Assembly: GCF_003143755.1 (NCBI RefSeq)
Contig: NZ_QFRI01000004.1
Location: 124,001-188,000 of the forward strand
Length of the DNA stretch: 64,000 nucleotides
Reading direction: 5' to 3'
Source of the DNA: Algibacter marinivivus
GTDB lineage: Bacteria; Bacteroidota; Bacteroidia; Flavobacteriales; Flavobacteriaceae
A program made the translations under genes and the position numbers. A model generated the notes under the pieces. It was not told where the DNA came from, made no database searches, and saw only the letters and a program-made list of their open reading frames with translations. How positions within the stretch are numbered: the stretch's first letter is position 1; each line of letters begins with the position of its first letter. This document shows positions 1 to 6,909 of the stretch, one piece after another.

Positions 1-96
1 ATATATCCACATAAGTAATGATGGTACTCTATCGAAGAAATTTAAGACAATAGCTAAAACACCAAATATTGCCATGTAAGAACCTATTTTTTTCAT
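1..96 (-). CDS. Small membrane protein, 3' part outside window
   Basis: An open frame starts with ATG at 96 on the minus strand and runs without a stop off the left edge. The 32 visible residues begin MKKIGSYMAIFGVLAIVLNF, then a short charged turn and a second hydrophobic stretch. This looks like a short two-helix inner-membrane protein of a type common in flavobacteria. It lies just downstream of the ACMS decarboxylase gene on the same strand, 48 bases after its stop. Function is unknown and the family could not be named. Confidence 0.55.
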   Translation of the reverse strand, partial: MKKIGSYMAIFGVLAIVLNFFDRVPSLLMWIY

Positions 97-144
97 GATT
101 TTATAGTTTGATTAGTGGTTAAATATAAACAATAAAAATGTAGG

Positions 145-1233
145 CTAAGAGTTTTTAGTAATTCTATTTACTAATTTTTGTTTTGCAGTATCATCATCAC
201 CACATAACCATTGAATAACATTGTTTTCCCAAATATCATCATATTCTTTTTCATTTATAATATCACGTTCAATAGCCAAATCCAATAATTTTCCTGGGTA
301 AGAAGACTGTGGCTTACTTTCCATTTCACCTAAAGGATAAGGATCATCAAGCCCCATGATAACTTGTTTAGAACCATGATTTCTAATTAATAATTCCAAC
401 CCACCAGTATCATGCACCAAGGTGTCAAAGAAGATGTTTTTATGCCCTACAGCTTTTCTAGGGTGGTGTTTGCCTTCAAATAAATCAGGCCTACCATCAA
501 AACCTTGTATACGTCTTCCTAAGTTAATTTGTGCTAATTGACCACCATGTGCAAAACAGGTTCGCATATTTGGATATTTATCTTGATAACCATTTAAGGT
601 TAAAAAATGATAAGCATCACCACATTGCGCTAACATCCATATTAAATGAAAACGCCATGATGTGTTTTCTAATTTTATGAACTTCTCTCCGTCATAGGGA
701 TGAATTTCAACTGCCAAATTATACTTATCCGCCAATTCAAAAATAGGCTCGTTTTCTTCATCAAAAATACAACGCCATGTGCCAATAGTATCCATATAAT
801 GCGTTGGTAAACAAAGTAATTGCATACCATGAGTTTCAACACAACGCTCAATTTCCCAACAAGCACTTCTAATAAAAGCAGGATGCACCACAAACCCGCA
901 TGTAAATTTACTAGGGTTGTCATGTTGTACTTTGGCATTAAAATCATTTTGAAAACGCAGTGCTTTCTTCATTTCTTCAACACGCAATCCGTTTCCGTAA
1001 AGTTGAGATAAATTCAAAACAACCGCATGATCAAGTTTATTACGTTCCATCCATTCCAGTTTTTCATCTAAGAAAAAACTAGAATCAGTAACAGGGCGTT
1101 TCCAGCCTTTTTGAAGCATGAATTTTCGGTCTTTATCCACCCAAAAAATACCTTTTTCACGCATGAATTCAGGAATTTCTTCTGGGTAAGGAAGTAAGTG
1201 TGAATGACCGTTAATTCTAAGTTTGCGTTTCAT
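145..1233 (-). CDS. nbaD: 2-amino-3-carboxymuconate-6-semialdehyde decarboxylase (ACMSD), amidohydrolase family
   Basis: This metal-dependent decarboxylase of the amidohydrolase superfamily converts 2-amino-3-carboxymuconate semialdehyde to 2-aminomuconate semialdehyde, which diverts the kynurenine pathway away from NAD synthesis. The 362 residues show the metal-binding pattern of the family: H10 and H12 in GHSH, H178 in EIHPYDG, H229 in FAHGG and D296 in GLDDP. Length fits ACMSD (about 330-360). It is the last recognised gene of the kynurenine operon, 78 bases after the dioxygenase gene, and that spacer holds two small hairpin repeats. ATG at 1233 is the only sensible start. Assignment rests on motifs plus context; a generic amidohydrolase is the alternative. 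Confidence 0.9.
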   Translation of the reverse strand: MKRKLRINGHSHLLPYPEEIPEFMREKGIFWVDKDRKFMLQKGWKRPVTDSSFFLDEKLEWMERNKLDHAVVLNLSQLYGNGLRVEEMKKALRFQNDFNAKVQHDNPSKFTCGFVVHPAFIRSACWEIERCVETHGMQLLCLPTHYMDTIGTWRCIFDEENEPIFELADKYNLAVEIHPYDGEKFIKLENTSWRFHLIWMLAQCGDAYHFLTLNGYQDKYPNMRTCFAHGGQLAQINLGRRIQGFDGRPDLFEGKHHPRKAVGHKNIFFDTLVHDTGGLELLIRNHGSKQVIMGLDDPYPLGEMESKPQSSYPGKLLDLAIERDIINEKEYDDIWENNVIQWLCGDDDTAKQKLVNRITKNS

Positions 1234-1240
1234 GTTGAGG

Positions 1241-1300
1241 TCCTGAGAGGTCAGGAATCTTTAAGTTGTATTATTAGTTATCCTAAATTTATTTCAGGAT
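1241..1300. repeat. Two REP-like hairpins between nbaC and nbaD
   Basis: Two short palindromes fill the spacer. The first is TCCTGAGAGGTCAGGA at 1241-1256 (6-bp stem). The second, at 1280-1300, begins ATCCT and ends TTTCAGGAT, so its arms pair with one mismatch. The second resembles the widespread 'tcctgaaacaagttcaggat' class; a related sequence lies at about 50968-50988. They may be REP debris or an intra-operon RNA processing or stability element. Confidence 0.5.
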
Positions 1301-1311
1301 ATCATCATTAA

Positions 1312-1845
1312 TTAATCTATTTTAACCTTTTTAGGTGGCTGCATAACTTCGCCACAATTAGGGCATCTTCGTTTGTTTTTATCGCCGTAGTATTCGTCAA
1401 AAATCTTAGGCATATCCGTTTCAATATTATCTAGAGTAAAATCTTCTTCATAAAGCTTTGTTACACAATTTTCACAAAACCAAAGCAACGCATCTTTAAC
1501 ACCTTTTTCTCTAGGATATTCAATAACCAACCCAACAGTATTAGCCCCTCGTTGTGGAGAATGTGGCACTTTTGGTGGCAATAAAAATATTTCACCTTCC
1601 CTTATATGTATGTCTTTTGGAGTTCCTTTATCAATTACTTTTAATACAATATCGCCTTCAACCTGATAGAAAAACTCAGGTGTTTCGTTGTAATGATAAT
1701 CCTTTCTACTATTTGGTCCGCCAACAACCATTACTATAAAATCACCATCTTTCCAAACCACTTTATTTCCCACAGGAGGCTTTAAAAGATGTCTATTTTC
1801 TTCTATCCAAGCTTTAAAATTTATCGGAGGGAATAATTTACTCAT
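1312..1845 (-). CDS. nbaC: 3-hydroxyanthranilate 3,4-dioxygenase
   Basis: This cupin-fold non-heme Fe(II) dioxygenase opens the ring of 3-hydroxyanthranilate to give 2-amino-3-carboxymuconate semialdehyde. The 177-residue protein has the iron ligands H51, E57 (HYNETPEFFY) and H95 (VPHSPQR). It also has the bacterial-type C-terminal rubredoxin-like iron site made of two CxxC pairs, C124/C127 and C161/C164. It sits upstream of ACMSD and downstream of the SDR gene in the operon. The 161-base gap in front of it is occupied by a MITE-like repeat. The full family length and all ligands are present, so the enzyme should be active. Confidence 0.95.
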   Translation of the reverse strand: MSKLFPPINFKAWIEENRHLLKPPVGNKVVWKDGDFIVMVVGGPNSRKDYHYNETPEFFYQVEGDIVLKVIDKGTPKDIHIREGEIFLLPPKVPHSPQRGANTVGLVIEYPREKGVKDALLWFCENCVTKLYEEDFTLDNIETDMPKIFDEYYGDKNKRRCPNCGEVMQPPKKVKID

Positions 1846-1856
1846 TGTTTTATGTT

Positions 1857-1949
1857 TTGGGCGTTACCCCCAAAAAGGGGTCAGGCTATACGCTATATCT
1901 TTTTTGCTTTTAAGGGCAAAAAAGGATGCCGCTTCTATCCTTAACGCAA
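1857..1949 (+). repeat. MITE-like dispersed repeat, copy 1
   Basis: The element begins TTTGGGCGTTACC and ends CCTTAACGCAA, so GCGTTA and TAACGC form short terminal inverted repeats. Inside is a small hairpin (ACCCCCAAAAAGGGGT) followed by TCAGGCT and, near the end, GGATGCCGCTTCTATCC. The same ends recur at 18306-18406, 42421-42577, 50862-51071 and (inverted) 58502-58582. It lies in the spacer between the SDR and nbaC genes of the kynurenine operon. Confidence 0.8.
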
Positions 1950-2006
1950 ATTCCTTACTAATATACAAACACCTTAAATTTTATTAAAGTTATCGTAGTT
2001 AAATTA

Positions 2007-2789
2007 TTATAAAGATTTGGTGCGTCCACCATCAACCGGAACATTAATACCATTTATATAACTCGCAGCTTCACTAGCTAAAAAGGTAATAGCGTTTGCA
2101 GTTTCTTCAGGTTTAGCAAAACGTTTTGCTGGCGTATAATTTTTCATGATTTCGGTCATCTCTTCAATAGATCGTTCTTCAATACTCGCCTTAATTTTAA
2201 TAATTTCTGTTAAGCGTTCTGTGTCTGTAAAACCAGGAAGTACATTGTTTACTGTTATACCAAATTCAGCAACTTCAATTGATAAGGTTTTACTCCAATT
2301 ACCAACCGCACCTCGAGTTGTGTTACTTACTCCAAGTCCAGGAATTGGTTCTTTTACCGAAGTAGAAATTACATTAATAATTCTACCAAAACCTTCTTCT
2401 TTCATAAACGGTACTGTGGCTTGAGCTAAAAGATGATTACATTTTAAATGCATAGTATAAGCATTTTCAAAAGCTTCCAAACTAGCAGATAAAATAGCGC
2501 CACTTCTTGGTCCGCCAGTATTGTTTATAACAATATGAAATCCATGTTCCTTTTCAATAAATTTAATCACTTGCTCTTGCAATTCTCTTGGGTTAGAAAA
2601 ATCTGCAACAATATAACTATGGTTTCTATGGTCTGGTAATTCAGCTAAAACCGCTTTTAGTTTCTCTCTATTTCTAGCAACTAATGTAACGTTTACACCT
2701 TCTGCGGCCAATGCCATAGCTGTTGCTTTTCCAATGCCTTGTGTGCTTCCGCAAACTAATGCGTTTTTATTATTTAATTTTAAATCCAT
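2007..2789 (-). CDS. SDR-family oxidoreductase lacking the usual YxxxK
   Basis: A Rossmann-fold short-chain dehydrogenase/reductase of 260 residues. The nucleotide-binding motif GSTQGIG is at 14-20, NNTGG is at 89-93, and a Ser-containing segment (ISTS) is at 141-144. Where most SDRs carry YxxxK, this one reads SNTTR at 155-159, so the canonical Tyr and Lys are replaced. It starts 1 base after the GNAT gene and is surely co-transcribed with the kynurenine genes. A role in the later muconate steps, or in reducing a reactive semialdehyde side product, is only inference; the substrate cannot be read from the sequence. Confidence 0.8.
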   Translation of the reverse strand: MDLKLNNKNALVCGSTQGIGKATAMALAAEGVNVTLVARNREKLKAVLAELPDHRNHSYIVADFSNPRELQEQVIKFIEKEHGFHIVINNTGGPRSGAILSASLEAFENAYTMHLKCNHLLAQATVPFMKEEGFGRIINVISTSVKEPIPGLGVSNTTRGAVGNWSKTLSIEVAEFGITVNNVLPGFTDTERLTEIIKIKASIEERSIEEMTEIMKNYTPAKRFAKPEETANAITFLASEAASYINGINVPVDGGRTKSL

Positions 2790-2790
2790 G

Positions 2791-3231
2791 TTATTCGTAT
2801 ATTTTTTTAGCTCTGGGGCTTAGTTTTTCCATTAACTTTTCAGGGCTTTTAATGGCAACAAAATCAAACTTCTCATAGAGTTTGTGTGCATCTTTTGTGG
2901 CTAACATCCATTTGTCAATGTTTTTTAATTCTGGGAAATTTAATATTTTATCAATTAATAGTTTAGATAATCCTTTACCTTGATGGGTTTCAACTACAAA
3001 AACATCAAGAAGGTAAGCAAAAAACACTTTATCTGTCATAACTCTGGCGTAAGCAATTTGATTTCCATTTTGAAAAAATCCAAAGTTAATCGTATTCTCC
3101 GATGCTATTTTTTGTTCTTCAAAAGTTCTAGATGCTCCCCAATACGAGTTTTTAATAAACTTATAAATAAGCTCTAAATCCATATCATCAAAATCGGATG
3201 AAAAGTAAATATCGTTTTTTAGGGCTTCCAT
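2791..3231 (-). CDS. GNAT-family N-acetyltransferase
   Basis: A 146-residue acetyltransferase whose acetyl-CoA loop, QGKGLS at about 84-89, follows a beta-strand reading LLDVFVVE. The C-terminal ATKDAHKLYEKFDF is typical of GNATs that end in a Y..xGF-like motif. I start it at ATG 3231 (MEALKND) and not at an upstream in-frame ATG at 3309. The upstream start would overlap the dehydrogenase gene by 74 bases, whereas 3231 leaves a normal 4-base gap. It belongs to the kynurenine operon. The substrate is unknown; acetylation of an aromatic amine intermediate is possible but unproven. Confidence 0.8.
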   Translation of the reverse strand: MEALKNDIYFSSDFDDMDLELIYKFIKNSYWGASRTFEEQKIASENTINFGFFQNGNQIAYARVMTDKVFFAYLLDVFVVETHQGKGLSKLLIDKILNFPELKNIDKWMLATKDAHKLYEKFDFVAIKSPEKLMEKLSPRAKKIYE

Positions 3232-3235
3232 AAAA

Positions 3236-4675
3236 TCAATATTTAATACACACGTTTTTAGCTTCAGTAAAAAAGCGTAATGCTTCAAAACCACCCTCAC
3301 GACCAACACCTGACGCTTTTACACCGCCAAAAGGGGTTCGTAAATCTCTTTGCATCCAAGTATTAACCCAAATAATTCCAGCTTGTAATTGGTTGCTCAA
3401 ACGCATCGTACGTTTTAAATCATTAGTCCATAATGTAGCTGATAAACCGTATTTCACTTTATTAGCCATTTGAAGAACTTCACTTTCAGTTTCAAAAGGC
3501 ATAATGGTAACAACAGGTCCAAATATTTCTTCTTGATTTATTCTGCATTCATCAGTTTCTACTTCTATAATAGTGGGCTCTAAATAATAACCATTTTCAT
3601 AACCATCAACAGTTACTTGTTTACCTCCACAAAGTATTTTTCCACCTTCGTTTACACCAATTTCAATATAGTCCAAAACCTTCTTTAAATGTGGTTTTGA
3701 AACTAAAGCACCAATATTGGTAATGTTTTCTGATGGATGTCCAACTTTAAGTTGTTTTACTTTTTCAATAAAATCAATCTTGAATTTTTCATAAATAGAG
3801 GCTTCTACAAAAATACGACTGCCACATAAACAAATCTGCCCTTGATTAGAAAACGACGATTTTACAGTAGTCACCAACATATCGTCATAATCACAATCTG
3901 CAAAAATGATGTTTGGGTTTTTACCTCCAAGTTCTAATGATAATTTTTTAAACATAGGCGCAGCTACTTTGGCTATATGAGCTCCTGTTGAAGTGCCACC
4001 TGTAAAAGAAATGGCTTTAATTTCAGGATGGTCTATAATAGCCTGACCTGTTGTGGTCCCTAATCCATGAACGATGTTTAAAACCCCTTTTGGGAGACCA
4101 GCCTCATTTAGTAATTCACTTAAAAGATAAGCTGTCATTGGTGTTACTTCACTTGGTTTTGCAACTACACAATTTCCTGCTGCTATGGCAGGCGCTATTT
4201 TCCATGTAAATAAATAGAGTGGAAGGTTCCATGGGGAAATACAACCTACAACACCAATGGGTTGTCGTAGTGTGTAATTTATAGCGTTTTGTCCAACGCT
4301 CTCATGACTCTCACTAGAAAATTGTGTAATAGCATTTCCGAAAAACCTAAAGTTACTAGCTGCTCTTGGGATATCTATAGCTTTTGCGAAACTAATGGGT
4401 TTGCCATTGTCTATACTTTCAGCTTCAGCAAAGCGTAGCAAGTTTACCTCTAATAATTCTGAAATTTTAATAAGGATTCTGTTTCGTTCTTCAAAAGTGG
4501 TTTGAGACCATGTTGGAAAAGCTTCTTTTGCAGCTTTAAAGGCTTTTTCTACATCTGTTTTTGAAGAGTTTGGTATTTGCCCGTAAACTTCTCCATTAGC
4601 AGGACAATAGTTGTCTATCCATTCATTTGAGATTGGATTTTTGAATTTGCCGTTTATGAAGTTTTGGATGTTCAA
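3236..4675 (-). CDS. nbaE: 2-aminomuconate / 2-hydroxymuconate semialdehyde dehydrogenase
   Basis: An NAD-dependent aldehyde dehydrogenase of 479 residues that oxidises 2-aminomuconate 6-semialdehyde to 2-aminomuconate. It has N150 in SPWNLPL, the general base E248 in LELGGKNP, the nucleophile C282 in NQGQICLCGSR, and the C-terminal PFGG(V)KASG(V)GREGG signature. The neighbours supply the preceding (ACMSD) and following (deaminase) steps, which sets its role more precisely than the fold does. The GIY-YIG unit lies directly upstream, separating this gene from the deaminase gene by 429 bases in what otherwise is a tightly packed operon. Confidence 0.9.
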   Translation of the reverse strand: MNIQNFINGKFKNPISNEWIDNYCPANGEVYGQIPNSSKTDVEKAFKAAKEAFPTWSQTTFEERNRILIKISELLEVNLLRFAEAESIDNGKPISFAKAIDIPRAASNFRFFGNAITQFSSESHESVGQNAINYTLRQPIGVVGCISPWNLPLYLFTWKIAPAIAAGNCVVAKPSEVTPMTAYLLSELLNEAGLPKGVLNIVHGLGTTTGQAIIDHPEIKAISFTGGTSTGAHIAKVAAPMFKKLSLELGGKNPNIIFADCDYDDMLVTTVKSSFSNQGQICLCGSRIFVEASIYEKFKIDFIEKVKQLKVGHPSENITNIGALVSKPHLKKVLDYIEIGVNEGGKILCGGKQVTVDGYENGYYLEPTIIEVETDECRINQEEIFGPVVTIMPFETESEVLQMANKVKYGLSATLWTNDLKRTMRLSNQLQAGIIWVNTWMQRDLRTPFGGVKASGVGREGGFEALRFFTEAKNVCIKY

Positions 4676-4716
4676 ACTATATTTAAATCTTTACTTTTCT
4701 TAGTTTACTAAATGTT

Positions 4717-4741
4717 TGTCTGGTCGAGCGCAGTCGAGACC
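4717..4741 (+). repeat. GAGCGCAGTCGA hairpin repeat, left copy
   Basis: Reads TGTCT then GG, TCGAGCGCAGTCGAGA, CC. The outer GGT pairs with ACC around a conserved core. It ends on the first base of the GIY-YIG stop codon (4741-4743), so the hairpin could also serve as that gene's terminator. It is the partner of the copy at 5068-5092. Confidence 0.8.
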
Positions 4742-5061
4742 TATTTGGTTTCTGGATTATATTTTGAGTGTGTAGCGTTTCTACATTCAGCTAAAATTTT
4801 TAGCATATCAAATTTTTCATTTGCTAAAGCTAACTTTTTCTTTCCACTCCATTTTTTTATTTTCTTCTCAAAATATATAGCTTGATTTACGTCATTAAAT
4901 TCTTGATGGAAAATCAATTCTAGAGGTCTTCGTTTAAAAGTAAAACAATTTTTATTTAATCCATTTTGATGTTCTTCAAATCTTCTAGAAATATTATTTG
5001 TTACTCCAGTGTATGTTAAACCATCAGAACATTTTAGTATGTATACAAAATACGTTTTCAT
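4741..5061 (-). CDS. GIY-YIG nuclease family protein
   Basis: A 106-residue stand-alone GIY-YIG (URI-type) domain. The GIY-equivalent VYI is at 5-7 and YTG follows at about 17-19. RRFEEH supplies the conserved Arg, and YFEKKIKKWSGKKK carries the conserved Glu. Such single-domain proteins are predicted metal-dependent endonucleases of unknown target. I start at ATG 5061 (MKTYFVYIL) because the longer frame reads through the flanking repeat and over the deaminase gene. It has no partner domain and appears as a passenger inside a catabolic operon, framed by inverted hairpins. It may act on those hairpins; that is inference. Confidence 0.85.
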   Translation of the reverse strand: MKTYFVYILKCSDGLTYTGVTNNISRRFEEHQNGLNKNCFTFKRRPLELIFHQEFNDVNQAIYFEKKIKKWSGKKKLALANEKFDMLKILAECRNATHSKYNPETK

Positions 5062-5067
5062 AATAAA

Positions 5068-5092
5068 CCTCTCGACTGCGCTCGAGGAGACA
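5068..5092 (-). repeat. GAGCGCAGTCGA hairpin repeat, right copy (inverted)
   Basis: On the minus strand it reads TGTCT, CC, TCGAGCGCAGTCGAGA, GG. Compared with the left copy, the only changes are GG to CC at one side and CC to GG at the other, so base pairing is preserved by double compensatory changes. It lies immediately upstream of the GIY-YIG start codon, between that gene and the deaminase gene. Confidence 0.8.
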
Positions 5093-5104
5093 GTGTAGTT
5101 AAAT

Positions 5105-5506
5105 TTAAATTTTTTTATAAGCCATAACCTTAATCTCAACCACCAAATCTGGATGCGGTAATTGATGCACTGCAACTGTGGTTCGGGTTGGTCCTGTTTC
5201 CTTATCAAAAAACTCTGCGTAAGCCTTGTTGTAACCAGCAAAATCATTCATATTTACTAAAAAAGAAGTCACATCAACTACATCTTTTAAAGTGGCACCT
5301 TCATTGGCTAAATTCTTTTCAATATTCTTTAAAACTTCTCGAGTTTGAACTTCAATATTTAAATGTTTGGTTCCCATTTCGTCAATAATATCAACACCAG
5401 CTATAGTGTTATCTGCGCGTCGTGAACTGGTTCCTGATACAAATATAAAATCGCCAACACGTTTTGTGTGCGGATATGCGCCTCTTGGGGTTACTTTGTT
5501 GCTCAT
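5105..5506 (-). CDS. nbaF: 2-aminomuconate deaminase, RidA/YjgF family
   Basis: A 133-residue RidA/YjgF/UK114 protein. By operon position it is predicted to hydrolyse 2-aminomuconate to 4-oxalocrotonate and ammonia. Family features seen are [13 protein letters not shown] near residue 18, [16 protein letters not shown] near 70, and the acidic C-terminal strand [14 protein letters not shown]. General RidA proteins deaminate enamines or imines. Its place 2 bases after kmo and before the semialdehyde dehydrogenase argues for the dedicated aminomuconate deaminase, not a housekeeping RidA. Its stop is followed closely by the GIY-YIG unit. Confidence 0.82.
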   Translation of the reverse strand: MSNKVTPRGAYPHTKRVGDFIFVSGTSSRRADNTIAGVDIIDEMGTKHLNIEVQTREVLKNIEKNLANEGATLKDVVDVTSFLVNMNDFAGYNKAYAEFFDKETGPTRTTVAVHQLPHPDLVVEIKVMAYKKI

Positions 5507-5508
5507 AA

Positions 5509-6909
5509 TTATTGGTTTAACCCAGCTATTCTATCATCTTCAAGAATAGCTTCTGTTTCTGTTTTTACTTTATCTAAAATGTCTTTTAGATTTCCTTTTA
5601 TATCAATTTCTTTATCTGAAAGCATATTTATAATCGCCTTATCTTGTGCGCGACCTTTTAACATAGCTTCTTTATAACCAATAGCTTCATTAAATGTTAC
5701 TAATGAATATTTTGAAGAATACGCATTTGGAAACTCCTTTTCTAAAGCCATTTCTAATTTACGCTTTTCTTGGAAGATAGCGTGATTTACATGCCCTTTC
5801 ATTTCATGAAAGTTATCAATAGCTAAATCTGCAATAGCATCAGTATCTTTTTTACGAGTATTTTCATAAGCTTTAAATGTGGTTTCCCAATCGCCTAAAT
5901 TTTGGTCTAGTACTTTGTCAAATTCAACAACATCTTCAAAAGAGGCATTCATTCCTTGTCCGTAAAACGGCACGATAGCATGTGCTGCATCGCCCATTAA
6001 AAGCGTATTACCTTGATAATGCCAGGGAGAACATTTTATGGTTCCTAAAGGAGCCGTTGGGTTTTCAAAAAAGTCTTCAAGTAAATTTGGCATAACAGCT
6101 AAAGCATCTGGAAACTGGTTTTGGAAAAACTCCAATACTTTATCTTCGGTTGTTAAATTATTGAAATTGTATTCGCCTTCATCATAACTTAAAAAAAGCG
6201 TTACCGTAAAACTACCATCTAAATTTGGTAAAGCAATGAGCATAAAGCTACCACGAGGCCATATATGTAAAGCGTTTTTATGGATTTTATAATCGCCATT
6301 TTCTTTTGGTAGGATACTTAATTCTTTATAACCATGTGTTAAATAGGCTTGCGAAAAACTGAATAAGAATTTTTTACCTAAATAATAACTTTTTCGCATT
6401 GCTGAACCCGCACCATCAGTTGCTATAATAATATCCGCATCTTCAACAAATTCATCTTTACTATTATAATCTTTAAAAAGTGCAGTTGTTTTTTCAAAAT
6501 CAACCGATTTACATTTTTTATTAAAATGAATATTGACATTTTTATGTTTTTCAGCTTCATCGAGTAGTAAGGCATTCAATTCGCCACGAGAAATAGAATT
6601 GATATATTCATGCTCACGACCACTATAATTTGATTGGAATGTGTTGCCATGTTCATCATGAATCATACGTCCGTTCATAGGAATGCAAAGTGCTTTTACT
6701 TTATCTTCTAAACCAACAAGTTTCATGGCTTTATTGCCACGATTTGAAAATGCTAAATTTATAGATCGACCAGCACTAATGTCTACTTTTCGTAAATCTG
6801 GGCGCATTTCGTAAACAGAAACGTTATAGCCCCTTTGTCCTAATCTTAATGCTAGAAGAGAGCCGCACAATCCTGCGCCTATAATTAGTATATTTTGTTG
6901 TTTACTCAT
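5509..6909 (-). CDS. kmo: Kynurenine 3-monooxygenase
   Basis: An FAD-dependent aromatic hydroxylase that converts L-kynurenine to 3-hydroxykynurenine with NADPH and O2. The 466 residues include the dinucleotide motif GAGLCG at 11-16, the DG motif ATDGAGS near 164, and [16 protein letters not shown] at 306-321 that closes over FAD. The C-terminal helical region lacks an obvious membrane anchor, as expected for bacterial enzymes. It overlaps the kynU stop by 8 bases, which indicates translational coupling. Length and motifs are complete. Confidence 0.95.
   Translation of the reverse strand: MSKQQNILIIGAGLCGSLLALRLGQRGYNVSVYEMRPDLRKVDISAGRSINLAFSNRGNKAMKLVGLEDKVKALCIPMNGRMIHDEHGNTFQSNYSGREHEYINSISRGELNALLLDEAEKHKNVNIHFNKKCKSVDFEKTTALFKDYNSKDEFVEDADIIIATDGAGSAMRKSYYLGKKFLFSFSQAYLTHGYKELSILPKENGDYKIHKNALHIWPRGSFMLIALPNLDGSFTVTLFLSYDEGEYNFNNLTTEDKVLEFFQNQFPDALAVMPNLLEDFFENPTAPLGTIKCSPWHYQGNTLLMGDAAHAIVPFYGQGMNASFEDVVEFDKVLDQNLGDWETTFKAYENTRKKDTDAIADLAIDNFHEMKGHVNHAIFQEKRKLEMALEKEFPNAYSSKYSLVTFNEAIGYKEAMLKGRAQDKAIINMLSDKEIDIKGNLKDILDKVKTETEAILEDDRIAGLNQ

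Larger units (their letters stand above)
4717..5092 (-). mobile_element. Putative GIY-YIG endonuclease unit bounded by inverted hairpin repeats
   Basis: About 376 bases that contain one complete GIY-YIG gene and almost nothing else. They are bounded by inverted copies of a 25-base repeat at 4717-4741 and 5068-5092. The repeats share TGTCT, TCGAGCGCAGTCGAGA and matched end dinucleotides. The unit sits just after the stop of the deaminase gene (5105) and splits the kynurenine operon. No transposase or RAYT gene is present. Calling it a mobile element is inference from the architecture and from the same repeat occurring alone elsewhere in the window. Confidence 0.6.

Noticed and set aside
4741-5247. 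168-residue version of the GIY-YIG protein
   Set aside because: The first 62 codons overlap the deaminase gene in another frame and translate the flanking repeat; the domain begins at MKTYFVYIL (5061).
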